Assembly: GCA_030674185.1 (NCBI GenBank)
Contig: JAPXFY010000023.1
Span: 9,803,912 to 9,867,911, forward strand
Direction: 5' to 3'
Origin: Monoplex corrugatus
Lineage: Eukaryota; Mollusca; Gastropoda; Littorinimorpha; Ranellidae
DNA length: 64,000 nt
In this document: one piece after another, positions 12,676 to 27,900 of the stretch
Numbering within the stretch: the first letter of the stretch is position 1
How the letters are laid out: every line of letters starts with the position of its first letter
Notes under the pieces: generated by a model
Told to the model about the DNA's origin: nothing
The model's input: only the letters and a program-made list of their open reading frames with translations
Database searches by the model: none
Position numbers and translations under genes: made by a program

Positions 12676-14342
12676 CTGTACGCACACAAAACAACATGAT
12701 CACCTTTGTCGCTAGGGGTCTCTGTTATTTTACACAACAGGTATCAAAATCTGATTCTTATTCTCATTCCTATTATTACTATTTTATGCCCAGCCCTCTG
12801 AGCAGAGATTTATCATGGCTATAACTATCTCAGAACACACACAATACATCACTGACCCTAAATAAATGAATAAAAATAAATAAATAAATAAATAAATAAA
12901 CAAAATATAAAAAAAGGAAAAGAAAATCACGCACACATATCAATGCATTTGCAAACAATCTATGGCTATGCTTCTGAAGTTGACCATACCACCCAATTTA
13001 TCACCAATTGGGTTTAAAAGAACAAACCTGAATTCAAATGTATGAATATAACTAAGCACATTAAAACATAAAAATTGACCTGTATTACCTGAAATTGCTT
13101 CTGCACATCACAGTTCCCTAGAGCCAGAAATGCTGTCAAGACATGTAGCCTACCCAATTATCAATCCTAACAGAAAGTATGTAGGACTTTACAGAACACA
13201 TAAAGGTGAACAGACCTTCAAGGCAGAAGATGATAGGCAGACATGATAGAAAGAAAAGAAGCAAGAGAGTGACAAAAGATGTAATCTCCTTGCATAGAAT
13301 TTCCAAGGGTGGGGGATACTATTAACCCTTTTCCTACCAAGAAAATAGGTCACTGTACTAACTAACTGACCAAGTAATGTTACGACAGAGAAAGGCCGGA
13401 GGGGGTATTGTCAGAAAACAAGGTATATCTTTGCCATTTTTGACGCTTCAAACATCGCGTAAACGAAGAAAGGAAATGACAAGAGTATACTCCCTTTCGC
13501 CGGAAAAGGATTCACGTCAGCAATGCGGTCATTTTCTGTTAATATACTCGACACTGAAACTACTCTTCAGGGCACGAAATCCTCGTGACACGGTCCACAG
13601 AGAGAGAAAGCCGAGTCATGAGGATCTTGTTACGCGGTACGGAAATGTATCAATACTGAACGAACCTCTGGTATACCCATGGGGGCAGGTGTCAAAATTC
13701 ACATACCTCTACCTAGTCACATGACATAATAACACCTCCAGGGAAAAGTATGTGAACAATGTAAGTGACTTCTCATGAAAAGCATGATATCATAAAAATA
13801 TTATTCATAACACAATCCACAAAGAAAGTCTGCAAAAGTCTGATCTGCTATTAATGCACTGAGCCAACACATCTATTTACAACTCTGTACTAAAAAGTAT
13901 GTAAAATCAGAAAAATATTTACTGAAGCATAAGATGGACCTTATTGTTATCATTTTCTTTGGTTGTGTTTTGTTCTGCGTTGATTGTGATTAATTAAAGC
14001 AAGTGTACTGACATCAGTGGACATGAATTTATAATAACCCTTTAAATGTACAGATCTAAAACTCCACATGTAAAGGCCTACAAACTGTGTCGAGTTTATA
14101 CAAAGCAAAAACAAATCAAAACAAAACAAAACAAAAAAAAAACCATGAAAACAAAAACTACGGCACATGTTGCATTTATGCACATTCTAGTCTTCTGTTT
14201 GTATTAGAAAATGATCAGATGTTTTTAAACAATTAATCTTCTTTAAGACGGAGACAATGAGTGAATGTAAAAATGCATTATTCACATTTAAGAAGTTTGT
14301 CTGCAAGGAGGGGGGCAGAGTCTCAGAGAGAGAGAAAGAGAG

Positions 14343-14421
<79 letters not shown>

Positions 14422-15095
14422 GAGAGAACAGAGAGACAAGAGAGACAGAGTGAGAGAGAGAAAAAGAGAGTGAGAGACAGAGAGACAGACAGAGAGAGAA
14501 GAGAGAGAGGGGGGGGTGTACAGAGAGAGAATGGGAGGGGCAAACAGACAGAAACACACAGGCGAATGAAAAAAAAAAGTGTGTCAGATAAACAGGGAAA
14601 AAGAAAAGGGTGACCACAGTATCTCAGAGAAATTTTCAACAAGTAACATACACCTTGACACCCATGTTTATGATTGCAAGTCACCAAGAATTTATAAGCC
14701 CAAGACATGCATGTGAGAGTGATACTGACCGGGGAGAGACCTGAACCTCTGGCTGTTTGCCGGTCAGCGTTTGTATCACCATCACCACTTTAGCGACGAT
14801 CTCGATGAGATTGTCGTTGCTGAACACAAAGTCTCCTTTCTTCGTCAACACGTCTCCGTTCTCTTGCTGATAAACACAGGATCAGTAGTCATTAGAAACA
14901 TTTACTGAAGTCATTAAAAAATTCATCTACCCCACTTTTTCACTCTCCGTTTTTTAATCCTTTGATTCCCTCACCTTACCCACCAGCAGGAAATTGGTGG
15001 ACAGGGTGAGGGAATCGAAGTTGGTGGATAGGTTGCGGGAGTCAAAGGGTTACGGGAGGTTGTTTCAGATCAGTGTATCAACCAGAGACACAAAA

Positions 15096-15130
<35 letters not shown>

Positions 15131-18100
15131 GTGGTGTGTGTGTGTATGTGTGGGTGCGTGTGTGTGTGCATGCATGCATACATTGTGTGTGTGTGAGAGT
15201 GTGCGTGTGTGTGTGTGTGCGCGCGCGCGCGTGTGCACGTGCTTGCTAAACATACAGGCTCCTTCCTTGTCAGTCCCTTCAAAAATCATTGTGGGATTTT
15301 TCAGCTCTCGCCGACTCCTACCCAGAATTGGGCATGATATGGGTTCATTGGGAAGACTGGGACCACACAGTCGAGTCTCATCCACTTCAAGGATGCGTCA
15401 TTGAGGCTGTTGCTCAAATCTTCTGACCAGCACCGCAGGTGTCTGTATCTCTTGGGCCTGGTTGACGCCAGGATATATTGTGATAGTAAGCCTAGAGTAC
15501 AGCCCTGTCACACAGTCTCAATCCTAGATAGCACTCCATATCATCATGATTATTGTCCTCATCGACATTATCATCATTGCATTGTAAAAACTGTGCCAGC
15601 TTCTGTAGCCAATAAGGTGGCATAGAAAATGGGACGAAAAAAAAATGGTGAGCTCAAAGGTAACCTCCCTGAGTGTGATGATCCTAAAAAAAAATCCCAC
15701 CAACCATCCACCACTCATAAACCAGTCTGCAAACTGACCACCCCATCAGTCAAAATCCAAACAACCCCCAACATCAAACTACACCCTCTCTCTGTCTCTC
15801 TCTTTTTTTCTTTCACCCACCTTTTGTAAGTGAAAGACGACCAGTTTGTCCTTGTAGGGTGAAGTGGAGATCTTGGTGACCAGGTTGAGGGGGATGCGGT
15901 ACTTCAGAGCCAGACTCTTGGGGTCCAGAATCAGGATGGCTTGGGAGCTGATCACCATCAGTTTGGACACCATCTGAATGACAAAACACACCTCACATAC
16001 AGAAACAGACCATGTCATCACTATCATCCCACCTTACAGTCAACGTATTTGTTATTAATATTACTAGTGTTTAAAGTTATTATCATTAGTGTTTAAAGCT
16101 GGGCCAACTGCTCAGAACCAGGTCAGGGCTAAAACCGTCTTGAACATAATGCACACATATCTAAACACATCGATGACCCTCGAAAAAAGAAAAGCTAGAA
16201 AAGGAAATGAAATGTATATATCATCATTACATTCGCACAAATAATCTTAGGACACCAGCCTGGTCTGGCCATTCTGCCCAATTTATCACCAGGGGTATAA
16301 GAAAAACAAAAACAACAGACCTCAATATAAATACATAAACATAACCAAATACACAAAAATGTAGGCCTACATAAAAACTAACCTTAAATACCTAAAATTG
16401 CCACTAAACAGGCAAAAAACATATATCAGGTAGGTTGCCATTGCTTTCCTGAAGCACAGTGCACATATGGTGCAGGTGTCCTGGCCATTGTTTCCTTGGA
16501 AATCCTCTGTCCATGACCGTGATGTAGAAGCCGATTGTTGTACAGTACTCTGTCTTCACCTCTTAATTCATTCACCCCCTGCTTCCAGAACTTAAGCCGT
16601 TGGGGTTATGGTGCCCCTGCTTGCCTGACAGTACTCATTGTAGGGTTGTGAGACCACTTTATAGATGTTTTGGTACCACCCTGTACCCAAGCCTCCCCTA
16701 GAATATTGTCGCCGTTTGGTCCACAACTGCTTATTGGTTATTTGCAGGTGATCCTCATATCCGCCACCTGGGGATGCATTGGGTTGCCCCATGATTTACA
16801 TAGGAGAATAAAAAGGGAAACAGATACACAGTCAAAAAGATTTTGTTCACACATCTGTCTGAATCTGTTCAGATAGACATAAAATGACAGACAAAAATCT
16901 ATCCATAAACTGATTCTTGATTTGTTTTGATAACACACAGAAAACCCCACACAACCTTCCCCAGAGCAGTATGAATTAATCTCATTTAAATTTTTACAAC
17001 CAACCAAGCAAATTACCTTTCCATCAGCCCTGTTGATCTTCATGATGTTGTCAGCGAAAACCACATCGGCATCATCTGTAGGTTTGTAGGTTTTCTGCCA
17101 TTTGGGATTCTGGGCCAGACCCACGTAGTCTCCCTTGTATGGCACCGGCACTCTGAACATTTAGTTGGAATACATTTCATTATCCCCAATGGAAACAGTG
17201 AAACACCGAGCTGATCAATTTGTCGATCATCAGACTAACAACAACTGTCACAGATCACAAACATCATTAATTAATGGGCAGACAACTCATTATCATCGAT
17301 TAATGGACACACAACTCACTAATTAATGGTTGTAACTTGCTATCACTAATCAATAAATGCACTACTCATTATCATTAATCAATGGAAATAAACTAATTAA
17401 TTACAGACTTGTACAATTCACTTCAATTATGTAACATACAAGAGATAAAGGCTGAGTTCCACCATTTTATTGCTGCTGTGATAATGAAACCAATGCATAT
17501 GCAATATATCATACAATAGGTTAGCAGTCAAAGGCCCTGACAATGATCATTCAACAAAAACCCATTTACATCAAATTGCACAAATCATGTGCCATATTGC
17601 ATAAGTCTGATATGGTAGAGTGTACGATGCCAAAGATTCTGAGGTCACCGTGACTAATATGAGGCAAAATTTAGTCCATACACAGCTGAAAAACCCTTGC
17701 TGTCATACAAATACACACATTGCACAGACATAGGCACACACAGGACAGGTAGATCAACAGGTGATGGACTTTCCTGTCTATCAGACAGATAAATAAGTAA
17801 GCTGGTCTTTATCATCTGGTATGGGTCTTCATGTGGGATACAAGACTGATCCTGATCCTGGAGGCATATGTGTTTCTGCAGGTACTACATGGAATGGAGT
17901 CCTGTGGCCTTGGTTCAGCTTCTGTCGGTCCCTCTTCTGTTGAATAGTAGCTACTCCACACTGTTCAAATGTGATCGTGCCCTGCATGCACTGTTTTCGC
18001 CAGCTTACTCTGTTGTTGGCAATGTCTTTCCATTTGGTGGTGTTGATGTCATAACATTCAAATAAATAAAACTGACCTAGAAAATGTCCAACATTTCAAG

Positions 18101-21100
18101 TATCTAGGATCTGTAAAACAGAGGGCTTCCCAAATATTTAAAATTAAGAATCCTGATTTTTTTTATCTGGCCTGTTTTAATGTATGGTTGCAAAGTCTGG
18201 ACACTAAGAAAAGACAAAGAAAATAAAATCAATGCAGCAGAAATGTGGCTCTATAGACGACTTCTCAGAGTCAAATGGACAGACAGAAGAACAATGCAGC
18301 AGAAATGTGGCTCTATAGACGACTTCTCAGAGTCAAATGGACAGACAGAAGAACAAACGATAGCATATTAAAGGAACTAAATGTTAAGTGCCAACTGTTA
18401 ACAGTGATTAACGAAAGAAAGCTGAAACATGAAGGCCATGTGATCAGAAACGTCAAAACAGATTTGATATCAACAGTCCTGCAGAGGAAAGTTGAGGTGA
18501 GGAGAAGAAAGGGACGACCCCAGACGTCTCAATCGTGTGACCTGGAGAAAACTCGTAATGTTGAGTGTGGCTCCTACCGCCGATCTTGGCGAAGGAGAGA
18601 GGTGAGAGAGAGGTGTATCTCTTTAACGGAATTTGATCAATTTATTTACTTTATATATGTGTTCCTTTTTTGAAGGTAAGATAAACACATATACATGTCA
18701 TTTACATGTGTAACAGAGTGCCTTGCTCTGTTACGATCTTTCCCCATTTACCTACAACGCTCAAAGGCAACACCGTGTAGCTTGCTTGCCTAGATCAAAA
18801 ACGCCTTGCGTTCTCTTGGTCAAATTGTACTATTATCTCATAGCCTCTGCCTACCCATAGCTATGCATTGAACATTCCAAGGATCTAGCCAGTACATGAC
18901 GATTGTAGATAACACACTGCTAAACAATTAGCAGATCTACAATGTGTACATGTGCTCGAAAGTGGGCCTACGACAAGATTTTGTCGTCATCTCCAGTCAG
19001 TATTACGTGGTAGTTTTACAGAACGTAGAGGGGGGGCCGTCACTAATGTATGCATGCTGCCTTCAGCATTATAGAACAATCGCCGTGTAATTGCCGGCGG
19101 GAACACTCAGACAATGACCGCAGGGCGCGTCTGTCTCAACCGCCTTAGGTATTTGTGGCTCGATAGCGAGGACATACCCACTCGCGAAACTGCCGGACAA
19201 TGACCAGCGTTTCACTTGTGTGTACTGACGCGCTGCGTTAAAACTACACACTAAGTGTTGACTTATTAATTAGGTGAGAACAACCAATCAGACCTTGGCA
19301 TCTGGTTGATTGATTAATTTGGTGAGAACAACCAATCAGACCTTGCCATCTGAAAGGTTTGAGATTTGAAAATATGACCATCATGCTCTGTTCCCAGAGT
19401 ACAAATTAACAAGGCGCATCATAGCGTGTGCTTTTCCACCGCCACTCTCAGTATTACCAGAGGTGCCCTTTCCTGCCACCACTCTTGATCTCACAGCAGG
19501 TGATCATCTTCACGGCATTACTGTAGTAAGTTCTGGATTTTTATCACTTTATTATTCATTGTCATTTGCAGTAAGCTTAGGGACTTTAATGTCTCTTATT
19601 TCTTTAGATTCTAGCTCGAGTCTATTGAGTACCGCGTTAGATTTGCAGAATTCACACAGCGAGAAAGTACGTTTTGATCTAAACGATGTGCTATCTCACA
19701 AGATCTGTAGCACTTAGCGTGGCGGCCACCATTGTAAAGATGGGACTGAGGTTTAAATGTAATAACCACTATAGATTTAGCCCCTATTTTCATGTGGCTA
19801 TTGTAGGACTATGGACAACCATATTCTGCCAAAAGCCAAGATATAAGGCATTGTTGTGCAGAGGAAGAGTATTTTATACTTGACAAGGTTGTATTTTTAC
19901 ATACTGACATGATGACTGATGAAACACGTGCTCGGCTAATTGATCTGTTTGGTGTATCCCTTATCTGATCAGCACCACTGATAATCATGTAGGCCTATAG
20001 AGTGTTGTTTTGATGATATGGTTTAATAGTAATATGCTATACTATTTTGTTATCATTGTCTCTAGCACTTGATCTAGAATTATACTTAATCACACAGAGA
20101 TAATGGGTAATAGATTACTCAAGTGTGTTGTTCTCTCAACACTGCTGACTGCTATTTGATTAGGTGCTGTTTGTGATGACATAGTTCTCATTGTCAAATA
20201 GGCCTACTATGTCATCACCACTGAATATTAACTGTCTGAAAGCTACCAGGATGCAATGCATTATTGTGAACTATTTTATACTTGATAATGTTGTATGTGT
20301 GTACATAATGGTAGTTGATGAAACATGTGCTCAGCGAATTGATCCAATTGTATCCCTTGTCTGCTCAGCACCACCACTAATCATTATAGAATATTGCTTT
20401 GATCACATAGCTTAACTAGTAATATGCTATGCTATTTTGTCATCAATATCTCTGGCACTAGACATAGAATTACACATAACTACATGGAGCAAATATTTAA
20501 TGGATGACTCAAGTGTGTTGGCTGCTATCCAATAAGGTAGACCTACTGTTTGTGACGACAGCTCCCATAGTCAAATACTATGTTTGTCGTCACCACTGAA
20601 TATTAACTGTCCAATAGCTGCCCACTCAGATGTTATGTTACAACTTACTCAGCCCATGGCAGCCAAACAGCTTAATATGACTGTGCATGATTTTGCCAGT
20701 ACATATTGGAGGTCTAGCCTATGCTAATGCTATTGAACAAGCAGTATGGTAGTTTACCCTCAACTTATCAAAGGGTTACTCAATGTTTTGTCATCAATTA
20801 ATTGTTCCATGTTTACAAGTGCTAGTGCTTTAGAGTGTAAATATCGACACCACATATTTTGGTATAAACTATAATGTAATAGTTCTTTACACAACATTTT
20901 GTTATCAATTATTTGTTGCATGTTTACAAATGCTAGTGCTTTTGTTTGTAAATGTAGACATCTTCTGTTAGAATGTAGTGGTTCACTCTTGTACATTGAC
21001 ATTGGTATTTCACAAAATGTGTACTTTGTCATTGTATTTATGAAACCTATTTTGTGTCTTACAGGCACTGTCTTCTTTGACGTTGTCTTCTTTGGTGTCT

Positions 21101-21919
21101 TCCTTCCTGTCTTCTTCTTCGTATTCTTTTGTCTCCTTCCATATCCCAGTACGGTCCTTTTCCCTTATTGTCATTTTCCCATTTTCCCTGTTTTCCTTCC
21201 CTACCTATCCTCATCAAGAGATAATAAAGAGTCAAGTAACACAACGAGGACTTGTGTTTTGATTGAGAGACTTCCCTTTCTGCTCTGGATTCAAAGGACC
21301 ACCACAGCAATCATCACCAAACCCTTAACCCACTCATCCATCTCACCTGGCGCTGCGATTCAGCGATACCATCAATAATATAATCACCTCCTTGCCCCCC
21401 TTAACCACACCGAGTCTATCACACATGTAACCAAGACTATTCCAGCGGCAGGCTGATAAAATACCAGTATAAAATATAGACTAGGTAAAACATAGTCTAG
21501 GGTAGGGACTCAGGACCTGGTCAGCTCATGGGTTTATGTGCAGGCTTAAGGCATGTGCCACAGTCACCATACACATGGCACCTGTGACGTTTGTGCATAT
21601 GGAATTCATTCCGAGCACAGAGACGTCATCTTGAGAAACTGAAACTGAAAGGTCTTCCCTGGAGATCAACTACTACCTCTTTACAAATAGAAACAAACTG
21701 AAAAATCAATTAAAACCATGAGCTGTTAGCAGAAAGAGAGGGGAATGTGTGCAAGTGACACAGAGGAAGTGTGTGGACGACTCACGTAGGGGGATAGGTG
21801 TCTTTCTTGTCCTTGAACAGGTCGCTGGCTGTCAGCTTCTCTCTCATCCTGTGCTGGGCCTTGCTGTCAAACCTCTGCCGGTACTTGGAACACTGCGCAC
21901 ACATGTGTGTAAACACACA

Positions 21920-21979
<60 letters not shown>

Positions 21980-24900
21980 ACACCCACACACAAACACACA
22001 CACATTTAAACACAAACACCTGCATATAGATGTAAACACAAACACTCATCTAGACTTCTCACTGTTCCATCTTAACGTAAGGGTTGTTCTGGTGGTGTCA
22101 GTACAGGATTAGATAAGTGAAATAAGTCCCCCTTCCCCCACTTCCCTGGGATGGTTATCCCCATCGGCCATATCACCTGAGGTGGGTGTCGACGTAAAGA
22201 CTGAACCAAATCAATGAATCAATCATCTAGACACCTCTGCCTTGTGGGTAAAGGATGGAGGTTTCACTGATCTCCCAGGTCAACATGTGTGCAGACCTAT
22301 CAATACCTACACCCCCTTTGCATATATATATATATGCATACAGAATATCAAAAATGTACATTAAACATCCTGTAAATCATATCAGTGCTGACTTATGGAA
22401 ACATGAAAACACCCAGCACGCAAACCCACCAAAAACGTGGACTGTGCAACGATATAATGGAGCGTGGTCAGCTCACCTAACAAATCGAATTCTTCACACT
22501 CCACTAAAAAGTCTGATAACGTGTACTGCACAGTGAGTCCAAATAAGTTTGGAGAATAGTGCTACACATGAATGTTTTAGAATAATGTGATCCTAGAATG
22601 CTCCACGGAAAGAGAACACCAGGTAGACCCAGGGAGAAAATACTGAACAGACTTGCTGGGTGGCTGAGGACAGAGAGGGTGGAAGATGTGCTTGCGGTGA
22701 CATGGGATAGATGCATATGGACGGCCATGATCGCCAATGCCATGGGCAGGGCACATGATGATGATGATGGGAATGCTCCACAGGGCAGGCCACAGATCAT
22801 GTACGTACCCTCCAGCGGTGGAAAAGTTTCTTCAGTTCCTCAGATGTAGTGTGGAAGCGCGTGGGAGCGGCGGGCCAGTCCGGACAGGTGGGTGACATGG
22901 AGGGCAGGTTGTCTCTCAGCTTCAACAGGTACCGACGTTTCTGGAAGACAGAAATATCAACTTACCAGTTACTGTGATGTAATGGTTAGCACAATGGACC
23001 AATGACTGGAAGGTTGTGGGTTCGAATCCCCATCAAGTCCCTCTAAAAATCACTGTGGGATTTTTTGTCCCCAGCCAGCTCCTACACAGAGCTGAACATG
23101 CTGTGGGCTCACTGCGAAGACTGGAACCACACAGTCCAGTCTTAACCACTTCATGAATGTGACATCAAGGGTGTTGCTCAAATTTCCTGACCAACACCGC
23201 AGGTGTTTGTATCTCTTGGGCCATACTGATGCCAGGATATATCACGATGGTAGAGTACAGCCCTGTCACGCAGTCTCAATCCTAGACAGAACTCCATAAC
23301 ATCATGGTTATCATCCTTATCGTCGTCATCATCACAGCACTGTAAAAAAAGTGCCAACTTCTATGGCCATTCAGGTGGTGTGAAAAATGAGACAAATAAA
23401 CAGACATATAAACAAACAACAAAACAAAAAACAAAACAAAACTGAGAATGTACTGGTGCCTGGTTAAGACACTATCAATTCAATTCAGTTCATGTTATTT
23501 ATAGCCCCCACAGCTATGGGCCATACAAGAAGAGATACCCAAATAATCTGCTTTGTTTTTTTTTCATTTTTATTTATTTAGTCCTTTTTTTTTTACTGTC
23601 CCATCTTACGCACTACTCTTGTATGCTACTCTTTTATGTTAGAGTTTGACCTAGCCGCCATACAAGAATACAAGCATCCACACACACGTGTGAACATTCA
23701 CGGTCACACACCTTTTTTTCTAACAAGTACACACTGTCCCGCACAAACATAAAAACTGACCTGTTTACTGTCCATCACAATGCTTCAATCATTCTGCTGG
23801 TGTCAGCTTAGTGTTTCATTATTTCCCTCCCTCTCCCCTTCCCTTGTATTTCAACACCTTGTCAGTGTCCCAGGTGCAGGCTCAAGGAAATTTGGACGGA
23901 GCGTTTATGGAACTGTCTTCTGAGTGCGATGAATTCCTCTTAAACAAGCTCCAAACACACACGCATTTCTCTCCCCACCCCAAGCTCTCTCATTCACACA
24001 CATCCGACACCCACCCACCCACACGCAAAACACCCAAACTCACCAGGGCGGTTTTGATGAAGCGCGCCACCTTGGGTCCGGCGATGCGGCGGAACTTGGG
24101 CTTGTAGACCTTTCGCACCTGCCAACCGTGGAAATACTTGACGATGACACCTTGCGCCCACAATTCTTGCTTCTCGCGCTTCATGCGAGCCAACAGGTAG
24201 CGTGCCTGCATGCAGCACCCAGCGCCAACACCAAAACCAAGGTCACATCAAGGGCAAAAGGCCAGCAGGCAAAGGGTCAAGGACAGGCAAAAGGCAGTAC
24301 AGTTCTACTTACTATAGGTACACATGCTCTCTGTGCCATAGTCCTTTGGGAGTTGACAATTCAGATTCTGAGAACTTCGTCAGCTTAAAAATCTGTATAT
24401 ATCATTAATAAGTCAACTAATTCCAGAAAGTAGCCACTAAATGGCAAATTTTACCATATAGTAGAATTCCGATGACGTGCCTTGTAAAGCTTACAACTGA
24501 AATCTGTTCCTCTTCCACAAATGTATTTCTAAAATCATTTTTGTTACTGTTATTGTGGTTGAAATTCCTTGATATAAACTTCATGTGATGGGACCTGGAC
24601 TATGAATGATGACGTGCCCTGTAAAGCTTACAACTGAAATCTGTTCCTCTTCCACAAATGTATTTCTAAAATCATTTTTGTTACTGTTATTGTGGTTGAA
24701 ATACCTTGATATAAACTTCATGTGATGGGACCTGGACTATGAATGATGACGTGCCCTGTAAAGCTTACAACTGAAATCTGTTCCTCTTCCACAAATATAT
24801 TTTTAAAACTATTTCTGTTATTGTCATTGCGGTTGAAATCATTTGATCTAAATTTCTTGCGATGATACCTGGACTACTGTAATAAGGTAAATTGAGGGCA

Positions 24901-27900
24901 GTGCACTTGTTTACTATCTTTTTTGTGATTGATATTTGAAGTAGATATTTTACTACAATTTATTTTTTATTACTTCTTTAACACTGTATATCTTGTGGTT
25001 CATCCCTTCATCACTCTGGATGGGACTGGTATGTGTTTGCTTTAGATACGTCTTCCTCTGCTTTGTCTGTTTCTGTGAAGTGCTTAGGGCTCTTGTGAGA
25101 TGAGACACTATCAAAGTAATCATTATTATTATTGTTACTAATTTTTTTATATTATTATTGTATTAAATCATTTCCAAGATCAACTTTATACCTCTGCTCT
25201 GATGTGGATTTTTGACAGCATAACTATCACAAAGTTTCCCTTCTTTTTCAAAAGCAAGTATATGAAGTATGCATCTTATGTCATTTTTTTAAAAAGGGTT
25301 TTCTAGATCTTCAGTAATCGTAGTTAGAATGATGATACTACAATCATCGCATCTACTGATTTACTCCTTTATTCTTTTCTCTCTTTATTTATTTACTTAT
25401 TCATCTATTCATCTATTTGTTGTTGCTGTCCCAATGGATTTACCATGTGAAATATGGACTGCTCTCTGTGGGGATATTATCACTACAGTCCAGCACATGA
25501 TATGTAAGTGCCCTTTTTTCAAAATGTGGTATCATGTACACTTTTTCAAATTCAATGTCTTAAATAGGGAACGTGTTGACTTTTTCTCCCTGATACTACT
25601 TTTTTTGTTTTGATTTCATGTTATGATTGTTGTTTTTCTCAATTAACCGATTACAAATACTGTGTTCATATATGAAAACGCAGTAAACACCACTACCACC
25701 ACACTCTTGCTCCACTTTATATTTTTTTGAACTTTTGAATTTTTGTATGTAAAAGTACAATCAGCATACTTTGAAAATGGCCGTCTGCACTATGAAAAAG
25801 GATTTATTATCATTATCATGTATTTTATCTTTAGATATTTCTTCATAATAAGAATAATACAAAGGATGATGGCACAGGCAGGCTACAGAAGAAAAACATG
25901 GCTCATTCAACATTCTGTCTATGCACACACAATATTTACATGTCAGTCACTGCTTCTCATGTGCATGCATGCCTGCAGTGTTATTCTACAGTGACATGCT
26001 ATCAATGTCATCAACAACGACTTCAACCTTCTCCTAAAACTAATAACATGCATAAAAACTTCAACCATTCTCCTAATACAACTAACACAAATCAAAATTT
26101 CAATCATTCTCCTAATACTGGTTAGACAAAATAAAAAAACATCAATCATTCCTCTATACTAATAATATAAACCATACAGAAATGTTCATTTAAAATGTAT
26201 CCATTACTGATAACTACATTCTTATCAACAGATATGGATACAGAATACTTTTTCTATGACAATGCATACACAATACTTTTTTTACATGGTTTGTTATTGC
26301 TGATGTTAGGTGCTGTTCATAATAATATTTTTTACTTTTTAGTCAAAAGTAGCCTGTAGAGGTATTACATGAAATTTTTTCCAAGTATACATATTACACG
26401 AAATTTTCTTCAAGTCTACATACTACACGAAATTTTCTCCAAGTATACATATCGCATGAAATTATCTCCCTGTATACATTTTACATAACATTTTCTCCAA
26501 GTATACGCATTACATGATATTTTCTCCAAAGCTTCATGATACTTTCTCCAAAGCTTAACAGTTATAATGGGCTACGCTTAATACAGCATGTAGTAATCTC
26601 ACAGTTATTAATGGCACTCTTCTGCCTTAGTTTATTTTTCCCCTTTTATGGTGATGGGTTGATGAGAAAAGGCATGTCTTGCTTACTCTATAGCTTCAGG
26701 AAATAAAAAGAATTCTGTCTTGTATAGTCTTATCTTCTGTCTTGTATTGTCTTAAATTTTAACTAAAATATTCTGCTTCCGGGCATTTTGCACGATCCTA
26801 ACTACCTTATAATACAAGTATACCTTAATTTTCACAAAACATGTCCCTAAAATTATATTTTTTCTGTAAAACACTATTCTCTAACTGTTCACTCAACTCT
26901 TTTGCAGCAGACTAAACCTTTAACTTCCATTAACTCTTTCATGACAAGATTAAACTAGTTTACTTCTTCTGACTTTTCTTTTTTACATCAAATCTTTTAT
27001 AACAAAGAGTCTTTTTTTTTAATTTCCTTGATCCCTTATGGTTCTATCTTATCAAGTGGTTTGAATGCCATGATAATAAAACAGGCACTGTGGGTTCGAC
27101 TCTTGAGGCAGCCAAGAGTTGAAATGGGCTGGCTGGCTCTTGTGACAAAGTTGTGGCATACCATTTAACGTTTTAAGTTCAATTTCCACCCGCAACATAA
27201 AAACTGGCCCGTTTGCTGCCCATCTTATTGCTTCAATTGTTTTGGAGGTGTCAGCTTAGTGTTTGACAGGTTCTGTTTCCTAACCCCTCCCAAATTCAAA
27301 ACCTTGCCAGCACATGAAGTTGTGTGCAGGCACAAGGAGTTGGTCAGCAAACAGATGGCAGACTATGTGGAGCACGTATAAATATGTCTGAGTGTGATGA
27401 ATCTCCCTTGAATAAAACTCCTAACTTTGTCTTGTCTTGATCATTTCAACACTAGGGATTATTGTCTAACAACTGTTTTCTTAACCCTTTAACTCCCGCA
27501 CCTTGTTCACCAGCATCCTGTATTGTCAACCACGCTAGCAAAACAAAAACAACCCAGTGACTCCCTCACCCTATCCACCAGCTCCCTGCAGGAAGTTGGT
27601 GGATAGAGTGAGGGAGTCAAAGGGTTAAGTTTTTGCAGTTGGTGGATAGGGTGCAGGAGTCAAAGAGTTAACACTTTCACAAAGGAACGTACTTCAACTT
27701 TTTCGTTTATCCTAAGTTTTCTGTCAAATTCTTTACTTTGATCAATTTTACTTAATTCTTTGAAAATAGGCTCTATATGTAACTCTTGAGTAACATAGGT
27801 AACAATCATAACACAACAGATTACTGGTACTCTACTCCAGATCAGCATTTAATAAATTCAGTTTCAGTTTCTCAAGATGACGTCTCCGCGCTCCTAACGA

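Larger units (their letters stand above)
12676..14729 (-). other. Intron U-V, 2.1 kb
   Basis: Family R repeat at 12777-13326, a CpG-containing segment of unknown nature at 13330-13735 with an open frame that I do not trust, and (GA)n near exon U. Confidence 0.7.
17153..21785 (-). other. Intron R-S, 4.6 kb
   Basis: Mostly the 2.7-kb insertion and its host repeat, preceded by the LINE remnant at 18180. 17230-17400 is an AT-rich stretch of imperfect CACTCATTATCATTAATCAATGG-type units; 17400-18100 is unclassified. Confidence 0.75.
21893..22808 (-). other. Intron Q-R, 0.9 kb
   Basis: Contains (CA)n, a TGGGTGTCGACGTAAAGACT-(AATC)n tail of an unidentified retroposon near 22178-22230, and the LINE tail at 22590-22790. 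Confidence 0.65.

Noticed and set aside
13377..13724. 115-codon plus-strand open frame in the exon U-V intron
   Set aside because: No recognised family. It lies next to a repeat in CpG-containing sequence that looks like an old transposon fragment.
22980..23035. tRNA gene candidates (also at 60594-60665, 27054-27110)
   Set aside because: Only A/B-box-like sequence is kept. Each continues into a dispersed repeat body, as in SINEs, and no complete cloverleaf is evident.
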